Part shown: in pieces, positions 10,106-18,126 of the stretch
Numbering within the stretch: the first letter of the stretch is position 1
How the letters are laid out: every line of letters starts with the position of its first letter
Source: Gammaproteobacteria bacterium
Lineage (GTDB): Bacteria; Pseudomonadota; Gammaproteobacteria; Pseudomonadales; Azotimanducaceae
Length of the DNA: 35,561 nt
Direction of reading: 5' to 3'
Assembly (NCBI GenBank): GCA_009837185.1
Contig: VXUA01000038.1
Coordinates: 1-35,561, forward strand
Notes under the pieces: model-generated
Seen by the model: the letters and a program-made list of their open reading frames with translations, nothing else
Database searches by the model: none
What the model was told of the DNA's origin: nothing
Program-made: the position numbers and the translations under genes

Positions 10106-11248
10106 ATGATTGCAAGAAAATTTTGGCTAAGTAAGATTGCGCTAGCATGGAAGCATAGCTTGATCGTTTGGTTAGCCGGAGTCCGTCGTGTTGGTAAAAC
10201 AACTCTCGCGCAGATGTTGTCCTCACCGACGTCTCGATACTTGAACTGTGACCTTCCTTCAGTACAAAGAGAACTCGACGACCCCGAACTATTCTTAGAA
10301 TCTCTAGCTACAGGAATAATCGTCATGTTTGACGAAGTACACCGCTTGTCAGATCCATCCACTCTGCTGAAGCTAGCGGCTGATACTCGCCCGGATTTAC
10401 GAGTTTTAGCCACAGGTTCATCCACGTTAGTTGCAACAAAGAAGTTTCGCGACTCTTTAACGGGACGTAAGAGAGTCATTCATCTGACCCCCATTTTGTG
10501 GTCAGAGTGTATTTCGAATTTTGATGTTCAGGATCTCGACCATCGCCTCTTACGGGGTGGATTACCACAAGCCTTGCTCGCCAACGATAAGGATCCAGAA
10601 TTTTTCTCCGAATGGATAGACAGCTTGTATGCACGTGATATTCAAGAACTCTTTAGCATAAGAAATCGAGTTGGCTTTCTTTCGCTACTTCGACTGTTGT
10701 TACGACAAAGCGGGGGACAGCTTGACTACACTAAGCTAGCGCGACTTACGGAGCTCAGCCGACCGACCGTCAAGAGTTACATTGAGGCATTGCAAATCGC
10801 ATGTGTCGTTCACTTAGTTCCACCCCTCGGTGGTTCGTCAAGCTCAAGAGAAATTGTGAGTCGACCAAAGTGTTACTGTTTCGATAGCGGTTTTGTGACT
10901 CACGAGAAAGGATGGGACACTATTCGAGTGGAAGATCGCGGTATCCTTTGGGAACATCTAATTCTTGACTCGCTTCTATCACAATTCCGACGAGAACAAG
11001 TCTTTTATTGGAGAGACAAGTCCAACAAAGAAATTGATTTTGTTATTCGCACTCGTTCGAACGAATACCATACTATCGAATGTAAGGTAGATCCGGACTC
11101 CTTTTCCTCAAAATCGTTGGCTGAGTTCAGAACCTGGTATCCCGAGGGCAAAAATTTTGTCGTTAGTCCGCATACTTCTCGAAAGTACCATCGTAGTTTC
11201 GATAGTATGAAGGTGACTTTTTTGCGCGATATCAAAAACATTGTCTAA
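10106..11248 (+). CDS. AAA_14 / DUF4143 family ATPase
   Basis: The 380-aa product has the standard layout of this family. Residues about 24-35 hold the Walker A loop (GVRRVGKTTL), IIVMFDEVHRL is Walker B, and LATGSSTL is the sensor strand. A winged-helix-like segment follows (LARLTELSRPTVKSYIEAL). The C-terminal DUF4143 part has a PD-(D/E)xK-like pattern: WEHLILDSLL, then VFYWRDKSNKEIDFVI, then HTIECKVD. The family is very widespread and its cellular role is mostly undefined. The ATG lies three bases after the palindromic box; no strong Shine-Dalgarno is visible because the AT-rich palindrome occupies that space. No partner gene is adjacent, but the beginning of a second copy follows at 11551. 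Confidence 0.92.
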   Translation: MIARKFWLSKIALAWKHSLIVWLAGVRRVGKTTLAQMLSSPTSRYLNCDLPSVQRELDDPELFLESLATGIIVMFDEVHRLSDPSTLLKLAADTRPDLRVLATGSSTLVATKKFRDSLTGRKRVIHLTPILWSECISNFDVQDLDHRLLRGGLPQALLANDKDPEFFSEWIDSLYARDIQELFSIRNRVGFLSLLRLLLRQSGGQLDYTKLARLTELSRPTVKSYIEALQIACVVHLVPPLGGSSSSREIVSRPKCYCFDSGFVTHEKGWDTIRVEDRGILWEHLILDSLLSQFRREQVFYWRDKSNKEIDFVIRTRSNEYHTIECKVDPDSFSSKSLAEFRTWYPEGKNFVVSPHTSRKYHRSFDSMKVTFLRDIKNIV

Positions 11249-11514
11249 GAAACACTTGAATTTGCTTTTGGTCATGACGTTGCCAATGGGAAACGGCGCC
11301 AACCAAAAAAACGTACTCATAAACGAATGGAGACTATTGAAAATTTGTTGCTGTGTGAAGAATTCTTATAGTCTTCTGAGAGCACACTTGGCGTGGGACG
11401 ATCGTTCTTCAGTAACCTGTCAATGGAGTGGCGCGGTAGAGTATGGTTTGACCACGAATCCTAAAACAAACTGACCATCAAACTAAGGCTACCGAAACTA
11501 CTCAATTCAAACTA

Positions 11515-11547
11515 AATTTACATTTAGGCGTCTAAAAGTAAAATTTA
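11515..11547 (+). repeat. Palindromic 33-bp box, copy 2
   Basis: This stretch matches 10070-10102 with four to five differences by eye; the core reads ATTTAGGCGTCTAAAA, so the palindrome is slightly degraded. It is in the same orientation as copy 1. It is followed three bases later by TTG and codons resembling the start of the ATPase gene, so it is best read as the leader of a lost paralogue rather than as a terminal repeat of a cassette. Confidence 0.6.
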
Positions 11548-11550
11548 TTC

Positions 11551-11589
11551 TTGATCGAACGAAGGTTTTGGATCAAAGAGATTGGCCAC
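11551..11589 (+). pseudogene. 5' remnant of a second AAA_14/DUF4143 gene
   Basis: From TTG 11551 the frame reads LIERRFWIKEIG, against MIARKFWLSKIA for the intact gene at 10106. Start-codon spacing to the palindromic box is identical (three bases). Similarity fades after about 12 codons: no Walker A or later motif is found before the next gene at 11753. The rest of 11249-11752 shows nothing I can assign; the open frame at 11241-11474 has no recognisable features. Confidence 0.55.
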
Positions 11590-11752
11590 TTCTTTTTCAA
11601 GCAGAATCACACGGTTAATCTCGGTTTGCTACATTGTTCTCGCAACAGTCTAGGAGCGTTGAAGAATGTTGCCTTCGTTGTTCTAACGGTGATGGTGCAA
11701 GACGTCCGGTCAAAGGACCTGTACTTTTAACGACCTTTCAAGGAGAAATTGA

Positions 11753-12466
11753 ATGAATAAATGGATTGCAACCGCAGTACTTGTACTGTTTGCTACTTTA
11801 GGTTTGTGTCAAGACGAATATGTCGAAAAAGAGGGTTTATCGATTTCAGCGGGCGTCGAAACCTTTGAAATCGACACTGGAGAAACCCACTTTAACTTTC
11901 TTACTGAAGAAACAACTAAAGTATTCGAAAAAAATGTCACTGTGGGCATACGAGCTATGTTTTTCTCAAACAAAATATTCCGACAGTATCCATTGTATTT
12001 CGGCCTTGCTGGCAATGTGACTAACGTGAACGGGAGAAATGACTCAGCCTACACCATAATTGGCGAGTTAGGCTTTCAGACCAATATTCTGACGCCATTT
12101 GTAGCACTAGCCTATACCAATGATCTCGGTGAAGATGGCGACAATTTCAATGAACTCGACACCGATCACTTTTACATCGAAGACACAAACCTGGGACTGG
12201 GGCTGATGGTCAATAATCCACTTGAAGACACGTTTAGTGCAAAAGTTGTGTTCAACGTGCTCGGCGAAGCTGGAGATGCGAGCGCTACAAGTGTTGATTT
12301 GTATTTTCGTTTGCGAAGGTCTCGAGTAGATGATACTGCACCGGTTCTCTCAGTTGGATTTAAGCAAAAAAGCGAGACGACCGTTGAGCTACGGGACGGC
12401 ACTGAGCGCATTCGTCCTGACGGCAGAGGTGCAACGCTCTCAGTTGGCATGTCGATACCGTTCTAA
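11753..12466 (+). CDS. Small outer-membrane beta-barrel protein (YfaZ-like by general form)
   Basis: The 237-aa product starts at ATG 11753 with AAGGAG eight bases upstream. Residues 1-19 form a signal peptide ending LGLCQ. The rest is alternating short strands (LSISAGVETFEID, YPLYFGLAGNV, FVALAYTNDLG, TNLGLGLMVNN) and ends in GMSIPF; a terminal aromatic residue is the usual outer-membrane insertion signal. The pattern fits an 8- to 12-strand barrel. Assignment to YfaZ or another family is a guess from form; function is unknown. It appears to be a single-gene unit. Confidence 0.7.
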   Translation: MNKWIATAVLVLFATLGLCQDEYVEKEGLSISAGVETFEIDTGETHFNFLTEETTKVFEKNVTVGIRAMFFSNKIFRQYPLYFGLAGNVTNVNGRNDSAYTIIGELGFQTNILTPFVALAYTNDLGEDGDNFNELDTDHFYIEDTNLGLGLMVNNPLEDTFSAKVVFNVLGEAGDASATSVDLYFRLRRSRVDDTAPVLSVGFKQKSETTVELRDGTERIRPDGRGATLSVGMSIPF

Positions 12467-12681
12467 CGAGGCACTATGTCTATGTCGTCCGATTGCGACA
12501 TGAGAAGGATCCACAATCATACTAGAGGAACAATCGTCATTATTGAATGAGTGCGGTGCTCATTAGATCCTTCCACGCTGTTTAATTGAATTGCGGGAGT
12601 TCGTCCCGATTTGACGGTATCAGCTGCCGGTTCATTCACTATAGCAATAGCTGAAATTAAAAAGTTGGTATTTCGTGCTTA

Positions 12682-12711
12682 GGAGGAAAGCAAGTTATTC
12701 TGCTTTCCTCC
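12682..12711 (+). terminator. Strong hairpin, possible terminator
   Basis: GGAGGAAAGCA (12682-12692) pairs perfectly with TGCTTTCCTCC (12701-12711) around an 8-base loop. A T-rich stretch follows (CTTGTTCTG, later CCTTTTTAG), but not an immediate T-run. It lies about 215 bases after the barrel gene. The first arm contains an AGGAGG-like sequence, but no gene follows it. Between here and 12876 a second hairpin, GTGCGTT (12811-12817) with AACGCAC (12824-12830), precedes the conjugation block. I see no gene in 12467-12875. Confidence 0.45.
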
Positions 12712-12875
12712 CTTGTTCTGATCTGATTCCTTTTTAGCATTTGACTACAACAATTCGACTTACCCAATCATCGACAGTAATCACCTCGTCCGATGTTTTA
12801 ATACATGGTTGTGCGTTCATTTAAACGCACCAAAATTCATCCCAAAGATTCACTATCGATGCTTCGTGGGATGTC

Positions 12876-13901
12876 ATGTCACCAATACACATTAAATCGT
12901 TTTTTCGACGATTTCTACTTCCACTAATTTTTACTGGATATTTCGCTTCCGTCGTATCAGCTGAACTCAATTCGGTTCAGATAACTGATGAAACCCTAAA
13001 AGCGGTTGATTCCTGCTTAAAGTGGAAGGTCATCGGCTCGTGTACGTGGCTTCACTGTGATCTTTTTGGCTGTCGGGTTCGAGTTTCCCTAAAAATCGGC
13101 CATTATCGGCCTGATCTCGTGGTGTCGGTCTATCCAACCGTTGAGGCACATCCGTGGAAGGAAGTCAAGACAGTTGTTAAGACCGCGTTTGATCAAATCA
13201 AAAATACACTACCCGCAGACCTTCAAGCTGTCGAAGAAGGGAGCACCTTGGAACCAGGACACAGCTCGAAACATCTTTCGAGAAATCTGAGATTTTTTGA
13301 AAGCGATGTTATTGGGCACCCGTTGCCAGATTTACCAGCAAGTTACGCAAATTACTTTTGTACTTCCCAAACTGTTCCCCTTATTCCGTATTACAGTTCT
13401 TTACTAGACATCATCGCTTGGCGAAATCCAGAATTCGAGAGCCTCAATTTAATCAATTCACTTCCTGGTAGACGCGAAATTGGTCGATGGCCATGGTTCA
13501 CTTGGGGTTCAGTCTATCCTAGGTGCGGTTGGACCAATCAGCCAAGCCCTCCAAAAGCAGCCGCCGTCATTGCACAACGTGCCGCTGATGTCGCAATAAA
13601 CGGCGGATTATTTCGTGTAAGAACGCCGATAGGAAGGTCTGCAGATCATCAGAAGCGCTGGGGACCTCCGGCTCTCAGAGAGACGAACGGAAGTACTGGA
13701 AAATGGCAGATGATTCATCCCCGGATGCAGAGTTCGTGTCAAGCCTTCGGGTCCAACGATCTATTTTCAAAAGCCGGGTGGGGTGGTGGTAAAGTGGACA
13801 AGAAAAATGCTTATCTTTGGGTGTTGTGGCGTCCGTACAAGTGTTGTGCCAGACGCGGACAAGTCTTTCTCGGTTCAGATGACGTACACGGGTACCCATG
13901 A
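12876..13901 (+). CDS. TraU-like conjugative-element protein (PFL_4710 / TIGR03756 type)
   Basis: The 341-aa product has a signal peptide (residues 1-29, ending SVVSA) and a Cys-rich body: CLKWKVIGSCTWLHC, DLFGCRV, ANYFCTSQ, YPRCGW, SSCQAFG and KCCARRG. This arrangement, with the GSVYPRCGW and YLWVLWRPYKCC motifs, is that of TraU relatives encoded by integrating conjugative elements (PFL_4710 family, name from memory). These proteins are periplasmic and act in pilus or mating-pair assembly. The stop overlaps the next start by ATGA, so the genes are translationally coupled. An ATG five bases upstream is in another frame. It is the first gene of the block; the usual upstream partners (TraB, TraC, TraV types) are absent. 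Confidence 0.85.
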   Translation: MSPIHIKSFFRRFLLPLIFTGYFASVVSAELNSVQITDETLKAVDSCLKWKVIGSCTWLHCDLFGCRVRVSLKIGHYRPDLVVSVYPTVEAHPWKEVKTVVKTAFDQIKNTLPADLQAVEEGSTLEPGHSSKHLSRNLRFFESDVIGHPLPDLPASYANYFCTSQTVPLIPYYSSLLDIIAWRNPEFESLNLINSLPGRREIGRWPWFTWGSVYPRCGWTNQPSPPKAAAVIAQRAADVAINGGLFRVRTPIGRSADHQKRWGPPALRETNGSTGKWQMIHPRMQSSCQAFGSNDLFSKAGWGGGKVDKKNAYLWVLWRPYKCCARRGQVFLGSDDVHGYP

Positions 13902-15238
13902 ATCAGTTTCGAGTCGTAGTGTGTTTCCTCTGCGCGCTTTTCATGTCGATTTATGTATCCGCACCTCCAGCCCCACCTGAAGATAGCCTTTGGTACTACG
14001 AGATCGGCGGCGCTAAACCAATGTCTGCTCCCGCTAATCCAAGAGTCCACAGTACTACGATTGGAGGAAGTGCGAAATTAGGTCTCGGTTATAGCTGTTT
14101 GAAATTCGATCCTGTTACAGCCGTAAGTGATACGTTGAATCAAGTCAAAGATGGGACTGAAAACATGCTCAACGCTATGACTCAGGCCGCTACGGGCGCG
14201 ATAGCATCGTTACCTGCGATGATTCTACAACGGGCGAATCCAGGTTTGTATGACCTGTTTCAAAATGCACTCGTACGTGCTGAGCTAACCGTCGACCTCG
14301 CAACCAAGTCTTGTGAACAAATGGAAAGCGCGATCACAAATAACAAGAACCCTTACGAAGATCTAGTAGTGCTTTCGAAAGGAAATGATTGGAAAGTGCA
14401 AATGGGAGTAGGGGGCGGCAGCGTAGTTGCTGCTAAAGAAGCAGTTGCCCAGGCAAATGGAGCAAATGGTCTCCCATGGATCGGTGGAAGTGCTGGCGGT
14501 GATGATCAAGATCCCTTGGCATTGACTGAAGATGTCACAAGGGCTGGCTTCAATGTACAGCTGAATCGAGCTCCAAGTGCACAGGGCGCTGTAGCAACCG
14601 ATCCTGATCAACGTCTTACACTCGTTTGGAACGATCCAAGAGCAGCCGCAGAATGGTTAGTTAATGTGGTCGGTGAGCACAAAGTTTCCACTTGCGAAGG
14701 ATGCGAGAAATCAACCACTCCAGGGAACGGTCTCGGACCAAGTTTGGAACGAGAGGAAAGTAACCTAACGACAGTCTTGGAGTCATTGGTCTCGGGAAGT
14801 CAAGCTCCTACACTTACGAACTTAGCGAGAGTCTCGGCACCAGGGATTGCCATCACTCGTGATGTCATCAACAGCATCAACACGCTACCGGTTACGGAAC
14901 AGCAGATTGTCATCGATCGCTTGGTTGCGGAGATCGCGGTCGCACGTACCGTGGAGAAAGCTTTTCTCGCTCGTCGCTTAATGAAATCGGGCAGTTCCAT
15001 ACCCGAAGTTCAAGCAAATCCAGTTGCACGAGAGCATGTCGACCAAGTGGTCCGCGAACTTGATTCAGAAATCAATAGACTGGCATTTGAGGCACGGATA
15101 CGAAAAGATCTTGTGTCGAATACGGTAACCAATCTGCTCAAACGGCATGAGTCAAGGGAGAAAGCTTCGCTGACTGTTCCCGAACGTAATAGCCGTGATC
15201 CACACCCACTAATTGACGGGCGTGTCGAAAGCCCTTAA
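13898..15238 (+). CDS. Integrating conjugative element protein, PFL_4711 / TIGR03755 type (TraH-like)
   Basis: The 446-aa product starts with a signal peptide (residues 1-21, ending SIYVSA). Landmarks are SLWYYEIGGAKPMSAP, GGSAKLGLGYSCLKFDP, a glycine-rich middle (QMGVGGGSVVAAKE, LPWIGGSAGGDDQD) and a long helical C-terminus. This order, directly after a TraU-like gene, matches the PFL_4711 family of integrating conjugative elements, a periplasmic component of the mating apparatus; naming is from memory of the gene order. It overlaps the previous gene by four bases and the next by up to 26. No frame damage is seen. Confidence 0.82.
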   Translation: MNQFRVVVCFLCALFMSIYVSAPPAPPEDSLWYYEIGGAKPMSAPANPRVHSTTIGGSAKLGLGYSCLKFDPVTAVSDTLNQVKDGTENMLNAMTQAATGAIASLPAMILQRANPGLYDLFQNALVRAELTVDLATKSCEQMESAITNNKNPYEDLVVLSKGNDWKVQMGVGGGSVVAAKEAVAQANGANGLPWIGGSAGGDDQDPLALTEDVTRAGFNVQLNRAPSAQGAVATDPDQRLTLVWNDPRAAAEWLVNVVGEHKVSTCEGCEKSTTPGNGLGPSLEREESNLTTVLESLVSGSQAPTLTNLARVSAPGIAITRDVINSINTLPVTEQQIVIDRLVAEIAVARTVEKAFLARRLMKSGSSIPEVQANPVAREHVDQVVRELDSEINRLAFEARIRKDLVSNTVTNLLKRHESREKASLTVPERNSRDPHPLIDGRVESP

Positions 15239-15587
15239 GCAACGAGCGTTTACGAAGTTAGGTTTGCTGATTGCGCTATGTGCTGGCGTAGCAGTATCAA
15301 TTCTGTTGTCAACCACGGACGGCACAGCGATCGTATCTTGGCCGAATTGGTTCGCAACGAACCATTGGCTGACGACTGTTGTTAGGGTAGGGCTGTTTCT
15401 TGTCGCCATAGCTGTTTTTTACTCGATACACAAACAAAAGAAGCAAAGCTCTGAGCACAAAGGAATCCCAGCGAAACAAGCACAGCTACACGCTCGTGTT
15501 CGACAACTCTTGTTGTGGTTTGTCAGCATTGAACTGTTGTTTGGGCAAGCACTACTACCTCGCTTTTTGGAGTATCTCTTTTCATGA
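15213..15587 (+). CDS. Small membrane protein of the conjugation block
   Basis: The product has up to 124 residues with about three hydrophobic helices: LGLLIALCAGVAVSILLS, TTVVRVGLFLVAIAVFYS and LLLWFVSIELLFGQALLP. The start is uncertain: TTG 15213 or GTG 15222, both inside the end of the preceding gene. Its stop overlaps the next gene's ATG (ATGA). Small unassigned membrane proteins commonly sit at this place between the PFL_4711-like and TraG-like genes. Function is unknown; coupling suggests a role with TraG. Confidence 0.75.
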   Translation: MTGVSKALKQRAFTKLGLLIALCAGVAVSILLSTTDGTAIVSWPNWFATNHWLTTVVRVGLFLVAIAVFYSIHKQKKQSSEHKGIPAKQAQLHARVRQLLLWFVSIELLFGQALLPRFLEYLFS

Positions 15588-17134
15588 GTGTCGACAGCTA
15601 CCTTGAACTGTATTCGACCATGTTTGGCTGGATGTTTTATGGTGTTGTTTGGGACGTCCTCGTTGCTACGGGCATCGTATATCTACCCTTTCTCGGAATC
15701 GTTATCGATTATTGGCGAAAACCGGCGTCAGAAGCACCCCACAATGTGTCGAGCGGAGTGTCTTTGCGGAAGATGGAACATGAGCTACTACTCGCTCTTG
15801 TAGTTGTGATTTTCGCAGGACAACCTGTAGGTCTGACTCCGTTTATTGCGACTACGTTAAGTTACACACCGCCACCAACGGTCAATAATCCTAATCCGCC
15901 TACTGTAGACTTTTCCAACTCGCAAAGCACTTTCGGCACCACCGGGTTCGGTGATGCGGTCGATACTGTGGATGTTCCAATTTGGTGGTATGCAGTCATT
16001 GCATTTTCATCAGGGTTCAACCATGCGGTCGTCGAAGGACTACCGCGAGCGAGTGAAATTCGTCAATTTTCGCAACTATCCCGCCTTGCAACGATAGAAG
16101 ACCCAAGACTACGACAAGAAGTGTCAGAGTTTTATTCTGCTTGCTATGTTCCGGCGCGTTCTAAATTTCTCGCAGAACAACCTTCGTCCGCAGCAGTCGA
16201 CAATCTACTCAGACGTTTTGGACACGCCGATACAGACTGGATTGGCTCGCACGTTTATCGCGATATTCCAGGATACTATGATTCGTTGCGGGCGCGCACA
16301 CCTGTGAGTGGTTGGGCTTTCGTGCCCAGCCGAGACATCGAATACGACGTTGCCAATCCACCTCCAAACGGCCGACCTTATTGCGCTCAATGGTGGGGTC
16401 ACGCTCAACTTGGACTGCGCGCCAAACTTGTCAATGCTGCCGATACTAGCGCGCCCGGGTTTGCTACACTGTTCTATAACCTTGCTCCTGCGCTGGCAAC
16501 CGAACGACAGCTTGATCTAATTGCTCGTACAGTACTACTTCATACTCCAAGAAATTGGACCAGCAACGATTTGTCATCTGGAAATCAATCGACTTCAGGA
16601 ATACTCGGTCAAATCGAAGGTTTTGCAAAAGGCTTGTTGTATATTGTTGGTGCGTTTTCTACTGCGGCGGTATTCAGTGTGATCGTCACTGGAATTATCG
16701 CGGTTGCACCGATGATTCAAGCAATGATCCTCTTAGGGATCTATTCGCTGCTTCCGTTAATCGTCGTATTTTCTCGGTATTCATTCACGATCATGATTAC
16801 CGGAGCACTAGCGATATTTGGGGTAAAGTTCTGGACCGTGCTTTGGTATCTTGCACAGTGGATTGATCAAAACATGTTTACCGCGATGTATCCGGACACC
16901 AATCTCTTGTTTGAGGTATTAACAAACTCGGGGGAACACACCACCAAACGCGTGGTGCTCAATGTCATTACTTCATGTCTATACATTGGATTACCCTTGT
17001 TGTGGAGTTCGATGTTGGGTTGGACTGGGATTGCAATCGGACAATCTTTAGATGGCGCGACCTCGCCGTTTGGCCAACACACCCGCGGTGAGCCCCGACG
17101 TATCGGGTCCATTCGTTTGAAGAAGGCTAGTTGA
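15584..17134 (+). CDS. TraG N-terminal-like conjugal transfer membrane protein
   Basis: The 516-aa product has hydrophobic helices near the N-terminus (VWDVLVATGIVYLPFLGIVI, LLLALVVVIFAGQPVGL, IWWYAVIAFSSGFNHAVV), a periplasmic-looking middle domain (CYVPARSKF, IGSHVYRDIPGYYDSL, GRPYCAQWW) and a dense cluster of helices at residues about 350-500. This is the layout of the TraG N-terminal family, which acts at the inner membrane in mating-pair formation and stabilisation. Ends are tightly packed: ATGA overlap upstream, TTGA overlap downstream. Length is typical for integrating-element versions, which lack the long F-plasmid C-terminus. Confidence 0.85.
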   Translation: MSVDSYLELYSTMFGWMFYGVVWDVLVATGIVYLPFLGIVIDYWRKPASEAPHNVSSGVSLRKMEHELLLALVVVIFAGQPVGLTPFIATTLSYTPPPTVNNPNPPTVDFSNSQSTFGTTGFGDAVDTVDVPIWWYAVIAFSSGFNHAVVEGLPRASEIRQFSQLSRLATIEDPRLRQEVSEFYSACYVPARSKFLAEQPSSAAVDNLLRRFGHADTDWIGSHVYRDIPGYYDSLRARTPVSGWAFVPSRDIEYDVANPPPNGRPYCAQWWGHAQLGLRAKLVNAADTSAPGFATLFYNLAPALATERQLDLIARTVLLHTPRNWTSNDLSSGNQSTSGILGQIEGFAKGLLYIVGAFSTAAVFSVIVTGIIAVAPMIQAMILLGIYSLLPLIVVFSRYSFTIMITGALAIFGVKFWTVLWYLAQWIDQNMFTAMYPDTNLLFEVLTNSGEHTTKRVVLNVITSCLYIGLPLLWSSMLGWTGIAIGQSLDGATSPFGQHTRGEPRRIGSIRLKKAS

Positions 17135-17997
17135 AGCGTCTGGAATATCAGCTCAAACAACTCGCTTCCCACAATCGAGACGGGAGTTTCGCAACCCAGG
17201 CAGCTCGAAAAAAGCATTTAAAACGGGTTGTGAGTGAACTACGTATGTTGGGATATAACCAGATGCATGTTCGTTCCTTAAAACTAAAGCACGTTCATGC
17301 CCTCATCAATTATTGGCAGAGAACTGGTCACTCAATCGGTACGCAAAAGAACGTATTAGCCCATTTACGATGGTGGGCGCGAAAGATCGGAAAGGACGAA
17401 ATGATTCCAAAGTCCAACAATGAACTATTGGTCGGTAAACGAAGTTTAATTCCATTGGAATCTAAAGCTCAGTATCTCAAGAGAACCCAGCTCAAGCAGA
17501 TTTCTAACGCGTACATACGTTTAAGCATTGAACTACAGCAAGATTTTGGGCTTCGTCAGGAGGAGAGTTTTAAGTTCCGACCTTCATATGCTGATCGAGG
17601 ATCGTACATCGAACTCAAAGGTTCATGGACGAAGGGCGGTCGGAAGCGATCAATTCCAATAATCTCTTTTGAACAACGCGATCTCATCGACCGAATCCAC
17701 GCAATCGCTGGTCAAAGATCGTTAATACCGGCAGAATATTCATTGAAAACGTGGAGGAGTAAATATGTACGATTGTTAAGCAATCTTGGGCTAAAAAAAT
17801 TACACGGACTAAGACATGGATATGCGCAGCGACGCTATCGCGATCTTACGGGTTTCGAGTCAGTATTCGCAGGAGGCCCGAAGAGAATAGCACTAGATTC
17901 AGAGCAACAAGTGATCGACGTACAAGCACGACTTCAAGTGAGTCAGGAACTTGGACACAATCGAATAGAGATAACGGATGTATATTTGGGGCGATAG
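17131..17997 (+). CDS. Integrase-domain (tyrosine recombinase-like) protein at end of conjugation block
   Basis: The 288-aa product has an N-terminal helical DNA-binding half (residues 1-95) and a catalytic-type half. Conserved tyrosine-recombinase residues are visible: Arg in DFGLRQEES, His-x-x-Arg in LHGLRHGYAQRR, a late His in SQELGHNRIEITDVY, and the Tyr at the end of that motif. It resembles the integrase-domain proteins (PF12834/PF12835 type) found beside TraG in Pseudomonas-type elements, rather than the main element integrase. The start is TTG within TTGA overlapping the TraG-like stop, preceded by GAAGG. Translational coupling of a recombinase to transfer genes is notable. No attachment site is visible next to it. 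Confidence 0.82.
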   Translation: MKRLEYQLKQLASHNRDGSFATQAARKKHLKRVVSELRMLGYNQMHVRSLKLKHVHALINYWQRTGHSIGTQKNVLAHLRWWARKIGKDEMIPKSNNELLVGKRSLIPLESKAQYLKRTQLKQISNAYIRLSIELQQDFGLRQEESFKFRPSYADRGSYIELKGSWTKGGRKRSIPIISFEQRDLIDRIHAIAGQRSLIPAEYSLKTWRSKYVRLLSNLGLKKLHGLRHGYAQRRYRDLTGFESVFAGGPKRIALDSEQQVIDVQARLQVSQELGHNRIEITDVYLGR

Positions 17998-18025
17998 AAC
18001 TCTTATGTATCGGCAAGCATTGGTC

Positions 18026-18051
18026 CTCCACTGAAGTTGGAGTTACTTTTT
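18026..18051 (+). terminator. Probable Rho-independent terminator of the conjugation block
   Basis: CTCCA (18026-18030) pairs with TGGAG (18038-18042) around a 7-base loop and is followed by TTACTTTTT. It lies about 30 bases after the integrase-like stop. The stem is short, so confidence is moderate. Confidence 0.45.
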
Positions 18052-18126
18052 CCAATCTGTAGCATACCCTGATCAACTAGCCTAAATACTTGATCTCTAT
18101 TTTTTCGCACTCGATCGTAAGTAAAT

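Noticed and set aside
11241-11474. 77-codon open frame after the ATPase gene.
   Set aside because: No ribosome site, no similarity to anything recognisable, and composition typical of a chance frame.
10070-11547. ATPase gene as a cassette bounded by terminal repeats.
   Set aside because: The second box is followed at the same spacing by codons like the ATPase start, so loss of a second gene copy explains the repeat better than mobility.
12811-12830. Hairpin before the conjugation block as an operator.
   Set aside because: Only seven base pairs, one copy and no nearby regulator gene.
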